From Yinghuangia sp045039925 (lineage in GTDB: Bacteria > Actinomycetota > Actinomycetes > Streptomycetales > Streptomycetaceae): 64,000 nucleotides of DNA. The stretch covers positions 4,960,001 to 5,024,000 of the forward strand of contig CP108400.1 of the NCBI GenBank assembly GCA_045039925.1, read 5' to 3'. The notes below the pieces were generated by a model, which was not told the origin of the DNA, did not search any database, and saw only the letters and a list, made by a program, of their open reading frames with translations. A program made the position numbers and the translations under genes. The number at the start of each line of letters is the position of its first letter. The first letter of the stretch is position 1. Positions 7,083 through 17,200 of the stretch are shown here, piece after piece.

Positions 7083-8294
7083 GTGACAGAAAGCCACACT
7101 GTCCGGGCTGTCAGGAACACCACCGACGTGGTCGTCCTCGGCGCCGGACCGGCCGGGCTGGTTCTCGGAAATCTCTTGCAGGGCAGTGGAATCGGGTGCG
7201 TGATCCTGGAGCGCGCCGGACGGGAGCATGTGCAGACGCGCGCGCGGGCGGGGTTCCTCGCCGCGAACACGGCGCGGGTTCTGGAGCGGAACGGACTGGG
7301 TGAGGGGCTGCGCAGCCGCGGCCGCGAGCACAGCGTCTGCGAGTTCCGCACCGAGGACGGCCGGTTCCGGCTGGACTACAGCCGGCTCGGCAAAGGGGAA
7401 CGGCACACGGTCTACCCGCAGCAGGAGTTGGTCACGGACCTGCTCGCCCAGTACCTGGAGGCCGGCGGGCAAATCCTCTTCGAGACCGAGGCGGTGGCCG
7501 TGCGCGACGCCGACGGCACACGGCCGTGGGTCGAAGTGCGCGAGGCGGACGGACGCCCCGGCAGGTGGGATGCAAGGTACGTGGCGGGCTGCGACGGCCG
7601 GCACGGGGCCGCCCGGCGCTCCCTCCCGCCCGGGGCGGTACGCCGCCACCACCGCGACCACGGCGTGTCGTGGCTGGGCGTACTCGCCGACGCGCCGCCC
7701 AGCCTCGACGCCGTGGGCTACGCCCTGCACAGTCGCGGCTTCGCCGGACACATGGCACGCACGCCGGAGACCACGCGCTACTACCTCCAGTGCGAGCCCG
7801 GCACGTCTCCGGACGCCTGGACGGACGCACGGATCTGGGACGAACTCGCGGTGCGCATGCGCTCGGCGGACTACGAGGCGTTGCGGTGCGGCCCCATCGC
7901 CCGGCGCGCCGTCGTCGACCTGGAGTCGGACGTCCTCGAACCGCTGCGCCACGGCTCGTTGTTCCTGGTCGGCGACGCGGCGAGTCTGATCAGCCCGTCC
8001 GCCGCGAAGGGCGCGAACCTGGCGGTGCTGGAGGCGGAGATCCTCGCCCGCGCGCTGGCCGACGACCTCAGGAACGCCGATCCCGAGCCCCTGAACCGCT
8101 ATTCGGCGCAGTGCCTCGCGTACATCTGGCGTGCGCAGGAGTTCTCCCACTGGATGATCCGGCTGCTGCACCGCGCGCCGGGGGCGGACGGCGAGTCGCT
8201 GTTCCAGGACCAACTGCGCCGCGCGCGCATCGAGTCGCTGCGGACCTCGCGCACCCACCAGGACTGGTTCGCCGAGAACTACGTCGGCGTCTGA
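7083..8294 (+). CDS. PHBH-like FAD-dependent aromatic hydroxylase
   Basis: 403 residues, close to the 394 of 4-hydroxybenzoate 3-monooxygenase (PobA). Visible are the GxGxxG motif (VVVLGAGPAGLVLGNLL, 16-32), the DG motif (GCDGRHGAAR, 169-178) and the GD motif (FLVGDAAS, 294-301). The ending RYSAQCLAYIWRAQEFSHWMIRLLHR matches PobA closely. By alignment from memory to the Pseudomonas enzyme, Tyr201, Arg214 and Tyr222 are kept (Tyr213, Arg226, Tyr234), but carboxylate-binding Ser212 is Met224 and the P293 loop VPPTGAKG reads ISPSAAKG. The substrate may therefore not be plain 4-hydroxybenzoate. A methyltransferase gene follows at 98 bp, suggesting hydroxylation then methylation. Confidence 0.85.
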   Translation: MTESHTVRAVRNTTDVVVLGAGPAGLVLGNLLQGSGIGCVILERAGREHVQTRARAGFLAANTARVLERNGLGEGLRSRGREHSVCEFRTEDGRFRLDYSRLGKGERHTVYPQQELVTDLLAQYLEAGGQILFETEAVAVRDADGTRPWVEVREADGRPGRWDARYVAGCDGRHGAARRSLPPGAVRRHHRDHGVSWLGVLADAPPSLDAVGYALHSRGFAGHMARTPETTRYYLQCEPGTSPDAWTDARIWDELAVRMRSADYEALRCGPIARRAVVDLESDVLEPLRHGSLFLVGDAASLISPSAAKGANLAVLEAEILARALADDLRNADPEPLNRYSAQCLAYIWRAQEFSHWMIRLLHRAPGADGESLFQDQLRRARIESLRTSRTHQDWFAENYVGV

Positions 8295-8391
8295 CGGCCG
8301 AGGCGGCGTCCCCCGCCCGAACGAGCCGCGCTCCCCCACCTTCCGAGCATCGAAATGCACTGCCGTGCCCCGCAATAAGGATGTCTTCGCG

Positions 8392-10218
8392 ATGACCACG
8401 CAGACGACGGCCCCGCAGACCACCCCGACCGCACAGACCCCGCTGTCCATGCAGACCGCGCAGACCGCGCCGCCGAACGCCCGCGACGACGCGGCACGGC
8501 TGAGCGCGGCGGTCGACTTCGTCCGCCACCAGGACACCACCACCCTGCTGTCGCTACTGCTGCCCGGCCTCGACGGCCTGGAACTGCGCGCTCTGGTGGA
8601 CCGCTGCCGCTTCACGCACGCCGGACTGCTGGTGTTCCCCGCGGACTTACCGGCCCTGCGTACGGAACTGGCGGCGCACGGCTTGGCCGCCGACGCGGCG
8701 GCGCAGCCGAGCGTGGTGGTACGCGAGCGCCTCGCCTCGCGGCACCGGCGCGACGCCGCGGACCTCGACGTGGGGATCCTGCGCCCCACCGTCTCCGGGC
8801 CGGAGGGCGAGCAACGCGCGGTCGAGGTGTTCGTGCTCGCCGTCCCGCCGGGCTCGGACCTGGTCGAGATCGCCGCGCACGAGCGCGACCGGGACCACGA
8901 GGCGCACCTGGCGTTCGAGGTCGAACACCCGGATCCGCTGGTGCTGCGCGGGCTGTGGTCCATGTTCGTCCGGCACGGCGCGGTCGCCGACGGCGGCGGC
9001 TACAACCCGCACGAGGACGGCACGGTCTTCTACTTCACGGCCCCCGCCCAGTCGAAGGCCGGGTACCGGCGGCTCGAGTTGTACGCGCGCGGCGACCACC
9101 GCCAGGTGCTCGTCGCGCATCTCGAGGACTACCAGGCGGGGCAGCCCGCGGAAACGCTGCTGCGCCTGTTGACCGGCGCGTGGACGACCCAGGCGCTTGC
9201 GGCGTGCGCGCAACTGCGGCTGTGCGAGTCACTGGACGCCGAGGACGGCACCGAAGTCGCGGCACTGGCAAAGGAAGTCGACGCCCACCCGCAGAACCTG
9301 GCGACGCTGCTGCGCTACCTCGCCATGCTCGGTGTGGTGGAAGCGGAAGGCGACGGCTTCCGGCTCACCGGGCTCGGAGCGCTGCTGCGCGCGGACGCCC
9401 CCGGCACGATGCGCCCCCTCGCCCTCATGTACGGCGGCCCGTTCTACCAGTCGTTCGCCCTGCTCACGGAAGCCGTGCGGACCGGACTCACCGGCTTTGA
9501 GCACCTCTTCGGCGAGAACCACTTCGACTACTTCGTACGCCACCCCGAACTGGCCGCCCGCTTCGACCAGTCCATGGCCGCGAGCGCCCGCATGTTCGAG
9601 CCGCTCCCTCTGCACCCCGTCATCGCGGCGGCCGACGCGGCCCCGGAGCCCAGGACCGTCGTCGACGTCGCGGGCGGTACGGGCGAGCTGCTGGGCCGCC
9701 TGCTGGCCGCGCGCCCCAACCTGCGCGGCGTCCTCCTGGAGCGCTCGCACGTCATCGAGACCGCCCGCGGCGCGTTCGAGGCGTCCGGCCTCGGCGGACG
9801 CTGCACCTTCCAGGCGGGCGACTTCGCGGACGTACCCGCCGGCGGCGACGTCTACGTGCTCTCCCGCGTCCTGCACGACTGGGAGGACGACCGGTGCGTG
9901 GAGATCCTGCGCCACTGCGCCGAAGCGATGCCCGCGGACGCCGACCTCCTCGTCGTCGAGCGCCTGTTGCCGGCCGACGGCTCGCCGTCGCTGGCCACCG
10001 CGTGGGACCTCCACATGATGTGCAACGTCGGCGGCCGCGAGCGCCGCACGGGCCACTACGCCCGCCTACTCGCCGCCGCGGGCCTGCGCCTCGTCGACGC
10101 GTCCCCCCTCCCGCTGGGAGCCAGCGTCCTGCACGCGCGCAAGACCGACCCGCCGTCGCACGTCCCGTCGGCCCGCGACGAGACCACGTCACCCGGCCCG
10201 AACACGCCCTCGTCGTAG
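8392..10218 (+). CDS. O-methyltransferase family 2 with extra N-terminal domain
   Basis: 608 residues from the ATG at 8392 (AAGGAT lies 9 bases upstream). Residues about 250-590 form a complete plant-type/DnrK-like SAM methyltransferase: dimerisation helices (LLRLLTGAWTTQALAACAQLRL), the SAM motif VVDVAGGTGELLGRLL (about 423-438), and VLSRVLHDWEDDRCVEILRHC with the catalytic-type His. Family members are about 340 residues, so residues about 30-245 are an added domain (DFVRHQDTTTLLSLLLPGLDG ... HEDGTVFYFTAPAQSKAGYRRLELYARGDHRQVLVAHLEDY) that I cannot assign. It follows a PHBH-like hydroxylase on the same strand and probably methylates a phenol made by it. The C-terminus is a Ser/Pro/Thr-rich tail. 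Confidence 0.85.
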   Translation: MTTQTTAPQTTPTAQTPLSMQTAQTAPPNARDDAARLSAAVDFVRHQDTTTLLSLLLPGLDGLELRALVDRCRFTHAGLLVFPADLPALRTELAAHGLAADAAAQPSVVVRERLASRHRRDAADLDVGILRPTVSGPEGEQRAVEVFVLAVPPGSDLVEIAAHERDRDHEAHLAFEVEHPDPLVLRGLWSMFVRHGAVADGGGYNPHEDGTVFYFTAPAQSKAGYRRLELYARGDHRQVLVAHLEDYQAGQPAETLLRLLTGAWTTQALAACAQLRLCESLDAEDGTEVAALAKEVDAHPQNLATLLRYLAMLGVVEAEGDGFRLTGLGALLRADAPGTMRPLALMYGGPFYQSFALLTEAVRTGLTGFEHLFGENHFDYFVRHPELAARFDQSMAASARMFEPLPLHPVIAAADAAPEPRTVVDVAGGTGELLGRLLAARPNLRGVLLERSHVIETARGAFEASGLGGRCTFQAGDFADVPAGGDVYVLSRVLHDWEDDRCVEILRHCAEAMPADADLLVVERLLPADGSPSLATAWDLHMMCNVGGRERRTGHYARLLAAAGLRLVDASPLPLGASVLHARKTDPPSHVPSARDETTSPGPNTPSS

Positions 10219-10305
10219 CCGGCATCGGCTGCCGCCTCGTCTGACGCCTGGTCGGCAATCTCGGGCGCCGCCGCCGGTGTCGCCGCGCGCCCCTAGGGTG
10301 CCCGG

Positions 10306-10959
10306 ATGGAGAAGCTGTTCCGGGCCGTCCGCCACGGCGACACAGCCGTGGTGACCGCCCTGCTCGACAAGAACCCCGCGCTGGTCGCCGCCGTACGGAA
10401 GCCGCCGCCGAAGAAGGACGCCGGGCAGCAGCCGCTGGGCGTCGCCCTGAAGACCGGCAAGTACGACATCGCCCGTCTGCTGCTCGACCGCGGCGCGGAC
10501 GTGAACTTCATCGAGGCCCCGGACATCGACAACCGCCAGCCGGTGGTCAACGACGCGGTCGAGGCCGCGGTGGCGAGCGCACTGGGCCGGAACCCGGCGG
10601 TAGGCGCCGAGAGCCTGGCGGTCCTGAGGCTCATGCTGGGGCGCGGCGCGGACGTCACGGCGCCGCACCCCGACACCGGGCGGCCGGTGCTGTGGTGGGC
10701 GGTGTTCCGCGTGAAGTACCGGCGCTGGGCCGCGCTGAGCGCCGACGACACCGCCCGCCTGACCCCCGTGTTCCAGGCCCTGGTCGAGGCGGGCGCCGAC
10801 GCGGACGCGACCGGCGAATGGACCACGTTCCACGCCGGGTCGGGCGAGGTCGCCTCGCGCGAGCGGACGAACGTACGCGCTTACCTGACCGGCCAGTTGA
10901 CCGGCAACGCCGGCGAACCGGCGCGGGGTCTCCTGGCCATCCTCGACAGCGTCGGATGA
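10306..10959 (+). CDS. ankyrin-repeat protein
   Basis: 217 residues starting MEKLFRAVRHGDTAVVTALLDKNPALVAAV. At least three ankyrin-type units are visible: residues 1-30, about 45-75 (QPLGVALKTGKYDIARLLLDRGADVNFIE) and about 100-130 (ESLAVLRLMLGRGADVTAPHPDTGRPVLWWAV), with a fourth degenerate one at VFQALVEAGADADATGEW. It has no signal peptide, so it is cytoplasmic. It is a protein-protein interaction scaffold with an unknown partner, apparently transcribed alone. Confidence 0.8.
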   Translation: MEKLFRAVRHGDTAVVTALLDKNPALVAAVRKPPPKKDAGQQPLGVALKTGKYDIARLLLDRGADVNFIEAPDIDNRQPVVNDAVEAAVASALGRNPAVGAESLAVLRLMLGRGADVTAPHPDTGRPVLWWAVFRVKYRRWAALSADDTARLTPVFQALVEAGADADATGEWTTFHAGSGEVASRERTNVRAYLTGQLTGNAGEPARGLLAILDSVG

Positions 10960-11072
10960 GCCGCGCCGACGACGCGCCGCCAATTGGCGGGAGCGGCGGC
11001 GGGCGTGGCTCAACGGATCAGTAGGGTGCGGGCACACGCCTTGCGTGTTCATGAGTCTTTCTGGAGGCACAC

Positions 11073-13664
11073 GTGGGGGTTGTGCGCAGCCGTCGCACAC
11101 GTACGAGATCCATCGCTGTACTCACCGGCGCGACTCTGGCGGTGGGCCTGCTGGGGGCAGGCCCTGCGGTCGCGGACGAGATTCCGCCGTCGCCGAGTAC
11201 GCGCGCACCCGAGGTGCCGACGGTCATATCCACCGACCCCGGCCCCACCAGGTCGCCGGACGGCGACAACATGTGCGGGACGATCCGCAATCCGGACCCG
11301 GTGTCGGGCGGCGTGAAGCTCTCCGCGTACTTCGCGGACCCCGACGCCGAAGACCAGGTACTGCTGGCCAACTTCCGGCTGCGGGACCTGACCGACCCGG
11401 CGCAGCCGGTGACGGATTTCGGCTGGAAGAGCGTGCCGAACAAGCGCACCTCGCAGGTCACCGCCGGGCTGCTGACCGCCGAGCACGTCTACGAGCTGAC
11501 CGTCCAGGCGTCCGACGGCACGAACGTGTCCGGCGTCGGGACCGGGTGCCGCTTCAAGATCGACGACCGGGCACCCACCGCGCCCGTGGTGACCTCGCCC
11601 GACTTCCCGCCGCTGGGCAGCGGTCAGACGAGCCTGAAGTACGGCTCGCAGCCGGGCCGCTTCGAGTTCGCCGCCACCGACAACACCCAGCCGGGCGGCA
11701 TCACCTTCGTCCACCGGATCAACGGCGGCGCCTGGACCACCGCTTACGGCAGCACGGCGGACGTGCGCGGCCGCGGCGGCGTCAACACGCTGGAGGTCAA
11801 GGCCGGCGACGAGGCGGGCAACTGGTCGCCGGTCACCACCTACCAGTACGAGCTACAGGCTGCCGGACCCGGCGGGCAGCGTCCCTGGACGTCCTGCGAG
11901 TCCTTCGACGGCCACTCCGTGTGCGGACCGATCCTGGACCGCTACCGGGAACTGCGCAGCATGTTCTGGGACTTCCCCGCCCCGGCGTCCGGCGTCCGCA
12001 CCGCGCCCGACGGCGCCGGCAAGTACATCGAGCTTCCGGACGGCGCGGCGATCTACTGGTCGGCGCAGACCGGCGCCCACGACATCCACAAGACCCTGCG
12101 CGCCTACTGGGAATCGCAGGGCGGTGCAGGCGGGGCACTCGGCTACCCGGCCCAACCCTCGTACCGCTGGGCGGGGTTCACGAAGTTCGAGAAGGGCGGG
12201 GTCTTCTGGGACCCGGCCGATCCGTCGGTCACCACACGGAACCTGAACGGCCCGATCTACCAGGCGTTCCGGGGCAAGGTCCCGTCGCCGACCCCGGCCG
12301 ACGCGCCGATCGGCGACATCACCGCGCTGCCCGGCGGCAAGGGCCAGTTCGTCGACTTCCGGACGTACTCCATCTACTGGACGCCGGGCGGCGGCGCCGT
12401 CGTCATGTCGTCCGACGCCGTGGCCGCGTGGAAGGCGAACGGCGGCATCGACGGGGTGCTCGGTTTCCCGGTCGCGATCGCCCATGAGCAGGCGGACACC
12501 GTCGACTTCCGGAACGGCCTGCTCGTGCGCGGTGTGGGCGGCGGATACGTGCCGGTGGTCGACCAGATCGGGATCGAATACCGCCAGTCCATGTCTTCGT
12601 ACGGGCGCCCGCTCGGCAAGCAGGAGGTCCGCGCCGGCTACGGCCTGGTCCAGCGGTTCGAGACGGGCATCCTCACCTACACGGCGGAGATGGGCGTCCT
12701 CGGGCTCACCGGCTCCGAATGGACCGCGTGGAAGGCCGCGGGCGGGGAAGCGGTCGTGGGCCTGCCCATCGGGCCTATGAACGTCAATTACGGCCAGCGC
12801 TTCCAGAACGGCGTGTTGTTCGACGCCTACCCCGCGGACATCGTCCTCAGCGGTCCGATCTACCAGGCGTGGCGGTCCCCGGCCGGATGGGGACTGGGGA
12901 CCCCGCTTGCCCCGCCGCGCAGCACCCCCGACCAGGTCGGCCGCTTCGTCCACTTCGCGAGCGGGTCGATCTACTGGACGCCGAAGACCGGCGCGCAGGT
13001 GGTGCTGGGTGACATCAAGACCCGCTGGGCCGGGACGGGTTGGGAGCTCGGCTACCTCGGCTACCCGGTGACGTCCTCGGCGTGGACCCCCCACGGTGCC
13101 TGGGGTGCCCGGGAGTACAGCCACTTCCAGGGCGGCTCCGTCTACATGGGCCCGAACGGCGCGCAGGAGATCCGCGGCGCGATCCGCGACAAGTGGGCGC
13201 AGCTCGGCTGGGAGCGCACCTTCGGCTTCCCGCTGACCAGCGAACTCACCACTCCCGACGGGAGGGGCCGGTTCAACCACTTCCAGGGCGGCTCGATCTA
13301 CTGGACCCCCTGGACCGGTGCCCACGAGGTACACGGCGCCATCCGCGACAAGTGGGCCCAACTCGGCTGGGAACGCGGCGTACTCGGCTACCCGCTGACG
13401 GACGAACTGGTCACGCCCGACGGCCGGGGCCGGTTCGTGCACTTCGAGCGCGGCTCGATCTACTGGTCCCCGCAGACCGGGGCCCGCGAGGTCTACGGCA
13501 AGATCCGCGACACCTGGGCCGCGCAGGGTTGGGAGCTCGGCCGCCTCGGCTACCCGACCAGCGGGGAGTACACGCCGGCACCGGGGCAGCGGCGCAACAA
13601 CTTCCAGCACGGCTACATCGTGTGGGACGCCCGGACCGGGGCGACCCGGATCGTGCGCTACTGA
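11073..13664 (+). CDS. secreted LGFP-repeat protein
   Basis: 863 residues from a GTG start with TGGAGG upstream. A signal peptide covers residues 1 to about 33 (RSRRTRTRSIAVLTGATLAVGLLGAGPAVA-DE). Residues about 40-265 look like beta-sandwich modules (LSAYFADPDAEDQVLLANF, VTAGLLTAEHVYELTVQASDGTNVSG, NTLEVKAGDEAGNWSPV). From about 270 to the end run roughly ten LGFP-type units, each of the form GSIYWTP-TGAHEVHGAIRDKWAQLGWE-GxLGYPLTDE. LGFP repeats occur in actinobacterial cell-wall proteins such as the PS1/mycolyltransferase tail and anchor proteins at the envelope. No catalytic domain is seen. A strong hairpin follows at 13704-13741. Confidence 0.9.
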   Translation: MGVVRSRRTRTRSIAVLTGATLAVGLLGAGPAVADEIPPSPSTRAPEVPTVISTDPGPTRSPDGDNMCGTIRNPDPVSGGVKLSAYFADPDAEDQVLLANFRLRDLTDPAQPVTDFGWKSVPNKRTSQVTAGLLTAEHVYELTVQASDGTNVSGVGTGCRFKIDDRAPTAPVVTSPDFPPLGSGQTSLKYGSQPGRFEFAATDNTQPGGITFVHRINGGAWTTAYGSTADVRGRGGVNTLEVKAGDEAGNWSPVTTYQYELQAAGPGGQRPWTSCESFDGHSVCGPILDRYRELRSMFWDFPAPASGVRTAPDGAGKYIELPDGAAIYWSAQTGAHDIHKTLRAYWESQGGAGGALGYPAQPSYRWAGFTKFEKGGVFWDPADPSVTTRNLNGPIYQAFRGKVPSPTPADAPIGDITALPGGKGQFVDFRTYSIYWTPGGGAVVMSSDAVAAWKANGGIDGVLGFPVAIAHEQADTVDFRNGLLVRGVGGGYVPVVDQIGIEYRQSMSSYGRPLGKQEVRAGYGLVQRFETGILTYTAEMGVLGLTGSEWTAWKAAGGEAVVGLPIGPMNVNYGQRFQNGVLFDAYPADIVLSGPIYQAWRSPAGWGLGTPLAPPRSTPDQVGRFVHFASGSIYWTPKTGAQVVLGDIKTRWAGTGWELGYLGYPVTSSAWTPHGAWGAREYSHFQGGSVYMGPNGAQEIRGAIRDKWAQLGWERTFGFPLTSELTTPDGRGRFNHFQGGSIYWTPWTGAHEVHGAIRDKWAQLGWERGVLGYPLTDELVTPDGRGRFVHFERGSIYWSPQTGAREVYGKIRDTWAAQGWELGRLGYPTSGEYTPAPGQRRNNFQHGYIVWDARTGATRIVRY

Positions 13665-13703
13665 CCGGCCGACCGCCGACACGCAGGTACGCAGGTACGA
13701 GGT

Positions 13704-13741
13704 GATCCGGTCCCGACTCCCCTCGGAGTCGGGACCGGATC
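13704..13741 (+). terminator. perfect 17-bp hairpin terminator
   Basis: GATCCGGTCCCGACTCC (13704-13720), a four-base CCTC loop, and the exact complement (13725-13741). It lies 40 bp after the stop of the LGFP-repeat gene and before the GNAT gene. It is a very stable GC hairpin without a U-tract. Confidence 0.8.
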
Positions 13742-13846
13742 CGTTTCGCAGCGGAACGGGTCGCGCCGAATCATGAACAATGGTGATCGGTACGTACGTC
13801 CGCACAGGCCGCCCGTACCCCCTCACCACCGACCGGAGGAGCTTTG

Positions 13847-14155
13847 ATGGGCAGCGTCGTTGAGGTCACCGATAATGCGGCGGAGCACCGGTACGAGGCC
13901 CGCATCGACGGCAAGATCGCCGGGGTCGCCGAGTACATCCGGTCGAAGGACGTGATCGCGTTCGTCCACACCGAGGTGGAGCCGGAGTACGAGGGGCAGG
14001 GCGTCGGTGCGGCGCTGGTCCGCACGTCGCTGGACGAGGCGCGCGAGGCGGGCCTCGCGGTGCTGCCGACGTGCCCGTTCTATGCGGGCTGGATCGCCCG
14101 GCACCCGGACTACCAGGACGTGGTGTACAAGTCGCGGAGCCGTGTCACCGACTGA
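13847..14155 (+). CDS. small GNAT-type N-acetyltransferase (YjdJ/Gcn5-like)
   Basis: 102 residues from the ATG at 13847, with a GGAGGAGC ribosome site; a TTG one codon earlier is less likely. The compact GNAT fold has EVTDNAAEHRYEARIDGKIAGVAEYI, the acyl-CoA-binding EYEGQGVGAALVRTSLDEAREAGLAVLPTCPFYAGWIARHPDYQDVVY. This is the YjdJ-like "GNAT_2" group, whose substrates are mostly unknown. It is probably monocistronic, lying behind a strong terminator. Confidence 0.85.
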   Translation: MGSVVEVTDNAAEHRYEARIDGKIAGVAEYIRSKDVIAFVHTEVEPEYEGQGVGAALVRTSLDEAREAGLAVLPTCPFYAGWIARHPDYQDVVYKSRSRVTD

Positions 14156-14254
14156 TCGGCACACGCCTCCCCCGCCTTGCGGTCCGCCGGGCGGAGACCG
14201 CGTCTCCGTCCGCGGGACGGCGTCCGCACCACGGCCGCTGGTTAGTCTGCGAAG

Positions 14255-17200
14255 GTGACCACCGAGCTGATCTTGCTGACGCGCGTCGCCTATCGGGGCC
14301 GGGAGATCACCGCGCCCCGGCTGCGCGGGCTGCTTGCGCTGCTCGCCGAGGATCTGCGGACCGGGTGCAGCACCGGACGGCTGGTCGAGGGCCTGTGGCC
14401 CGACGCGCTGCCGGAGCGGCCCGGCAAGGCGGTCCAGGTGCTGGTCTCGCGGTTGCGGGCGCAGGTCGGTGCGGAGGTGATCGCCGGTACCGCGGCCGGG
14501 TACCGCCTCGCGCTCGCCGAGGAAGAGGTCGACAGCTCCGCCCTCCTGCTGCACGCCGCGCGCGCCGAGGCCCGAGCGCGGGCCGGTGACCACGGTGGTG
14601 CGCTGGCCGAGGCGGAGGCCGGGCTCGCCCTGTGGGACGGGGTGGTGGCGGCCGCGGTGGGCGAGGACCTGCGCGACCCGGTGGTGGCGCTGCGGACCGG
14701 GCGTTCCGCGGCGCACCGCGCACTCGTACGCTCCCGCGCGCTGGCCCTCGCCCGACTCGGCCGACGGGCCGAGGCGACCGCCCCGCTCACCGGCCTCGCC
14801 CGGGAACTGCCGCGGGACGAAGAGGTGTTGGCCGAGCTGCTGCGCTGCGAGGCGTCCACCGTCGGCCCGGCCGCCGCGCTCATCCGGTACGACGCCTACC
14901 GGCGCTCCCTGCGCGACGCCCTCGGCGCCGACCCGGGCGACGGACTCAAGTCCGTGCACCAGGAGTTGCTGCGCGGTACGGCGCCAACCGTCCGGCACGG
15001 CGTCCTGCACGAGCCGAACCCGCTGGTGGGCCGGGACGCCGACGTCGTCGCCATCGCCGGCCTCGTGCGCAGCGCAAGGGTCACCACCGTCGTCGGCCCC
15101 GGCGGACTCGGCAAGACCCGCATCGCCCACGCGGTCGGCCGCGCGGCCGACCAGCGGGTGGTGTGCTTCGTGCCGCTCGCCGGCGTCACCGCCGACGACG
15201 AAGTCGCCGGGGAGGTGGCCTCGGCGCTCGGCGTCGGCGAGGCCCGGCACTTCGCCCTGCCGGCCAAGAGCCTCGACGGCATCGTCGGCGCCCTCGGCCC
15301 CGGCCCTGCCCTGCTCGTGCTCGACAACTGCGAGCATGTGGTGCGCGGCGCCGCCGACTTGGTCCAGGCCCTGGTGTCGCGCTCGCCGGACCTGCGGGTG
15401 CTCGCCACGAGCCGGGCGCCGCTCGGGCTGACGTCCGAGTCCCTCTACGCGCTGCCCGAGCTCGACGCCGCTTCGACGGCGGAGCTGTTCCGGCAGCGGG
15501 CCCGCGCCGCACGGCCGGACGCGGAACTGCCGGACGAGCCGGTCGCGGAGATCTGCCGCCGGCTGGACGGTCTGCCGCTCGCGGTGGAACTCGCCGCGGC
15601 GCGGGTCCGCGTCCTGTCCGTGCCGGAGATCGCCGTACGGCTGCGCGACCGGTTCGCGCTGCTGCGCGGCGGGGCCCGGGACACACCGGAGCGGCACCGC
15701 ACCCTGCTGGCCGTCGTCGAGTGGAGCTGGAACCTGCTCGACCCGGACGGCCAGGCCGCGCTGCGCATGCTTTCGGTGTTCCCCGGCGGCTTCACCGAGG
15801 ACACCGCAGAGCATGTGCTGGGCGGCGACGCCCTGTTCCTGCTGGAGCAGTTGGCCGGCCAGTCGCTCATCAAGGCCGGTGACACGGCATTCGGCGTGCG
15901 CTTCCACATGCTGGAGGCGGTCCGCGAGTTCAGCGCGGGCCGCCGCGGGGCGGCCGCCGAGGAAGAGTCGGTCACCGCGCGGTTCCTGGCCTGGGCACGG
16001 GACTTCGGCAGAGCGAACCACGACGCACTGTTCGACGCCGATCCGTGGACCGCGTGGGCCGTCATCCGGGCCGAGCAGGACAACCTGGTGCTGGCGCTGC
16101 GGCGCGCCCTCGCCCGTTCCGACGGCCCGAGCACCGCGGCCGTGGCCGCGGTGCTCGCCTCGTTGTGGAGCGCGGACAACAACTACTCCCGGCTGGACGC
16201 CCTCGCTGCGGACACCGGCCCGCCGCTCTCGCACTTCAGGCCGGGGCCGGAGGACGTCGAGACCGCCCGGAGCGCCGCGGTGGTGTGCGCGGTGAGCCTG
16301 TTCATGACCTCCGGTCCGCGCGCCGTACGCCAGTTGGCGACCCTGCGCAGGCTGCCGACCGCCCCGCCGGACACCCTGCTGCGGGCCGTCGACACGGTCC
16401 TGCGCGTCCTGCCGGAGATGGTCCCGCCCGACTTCTCGCGGCTGAGCGAACTCTGCGCGTCCGACGAACCGCTCCTCGCGGGCGTCGCCGAGTGCTTCGC
16501 GTGCTACGTATGGGAGTACGTGCACGACGCGGACCGTGCGCTCGAATCGGCCCGGCGGATGCTGGACGCGCTGGGACCGCTGCGCAACCCCGCCACGCAG
16601 ATGCTCGGGCACGGCAGGATCGCCGAGCTGTGCCTCCAGACCGAACGGGGCGAGGAGGCGTACCGCCATCTGCGGGAGGCGCTGGACGTGCTGGGCCGCT
16701 CCGGGGACTGGTCCGACTCGGTGGGTTTCCGCTGGGGCCTCGTGCTCGCCTGCCTGCAACGCGGGGAGGTCGAAGAGGCGGAGTGCTGGCTGGAGTTGGC
16801 GGCGCTGGACCAACCGCCGGAGACCGCCCTGGTCTTCAGTCCGGATCTCGCGTCACGCGCGGAGATCGCGTTGGCCCGGAACCTGACCGAAGTGGGACTG
16901 GGCCTGTGGCGGCAGGCGGTCGACCGGGTCCGGGAAGGCGGCGCGCAGGCCGACGAGTCCTTCGTCGAACTGTGGTCGGTGGAGGTGGAGTCGGCGGCAG
17001 TGGCCGCGCATGCGCTGCACGACCGCCTCGCCCCCGTCGCCGGCCTGGCACGGAGTCTGCGTGCGTGGCTGCTGCGTCTGCTGTCGGAACCGCGCGACGA
17101 GGACAGCCACGTGAAGGCGCCGCTGGTCGGGACGGCGCTGCTGGCGGTCGGGCTGGCCGGCCTCGCCGACGGGGACAGAGACGGGGACCTGTCGGCCGTC

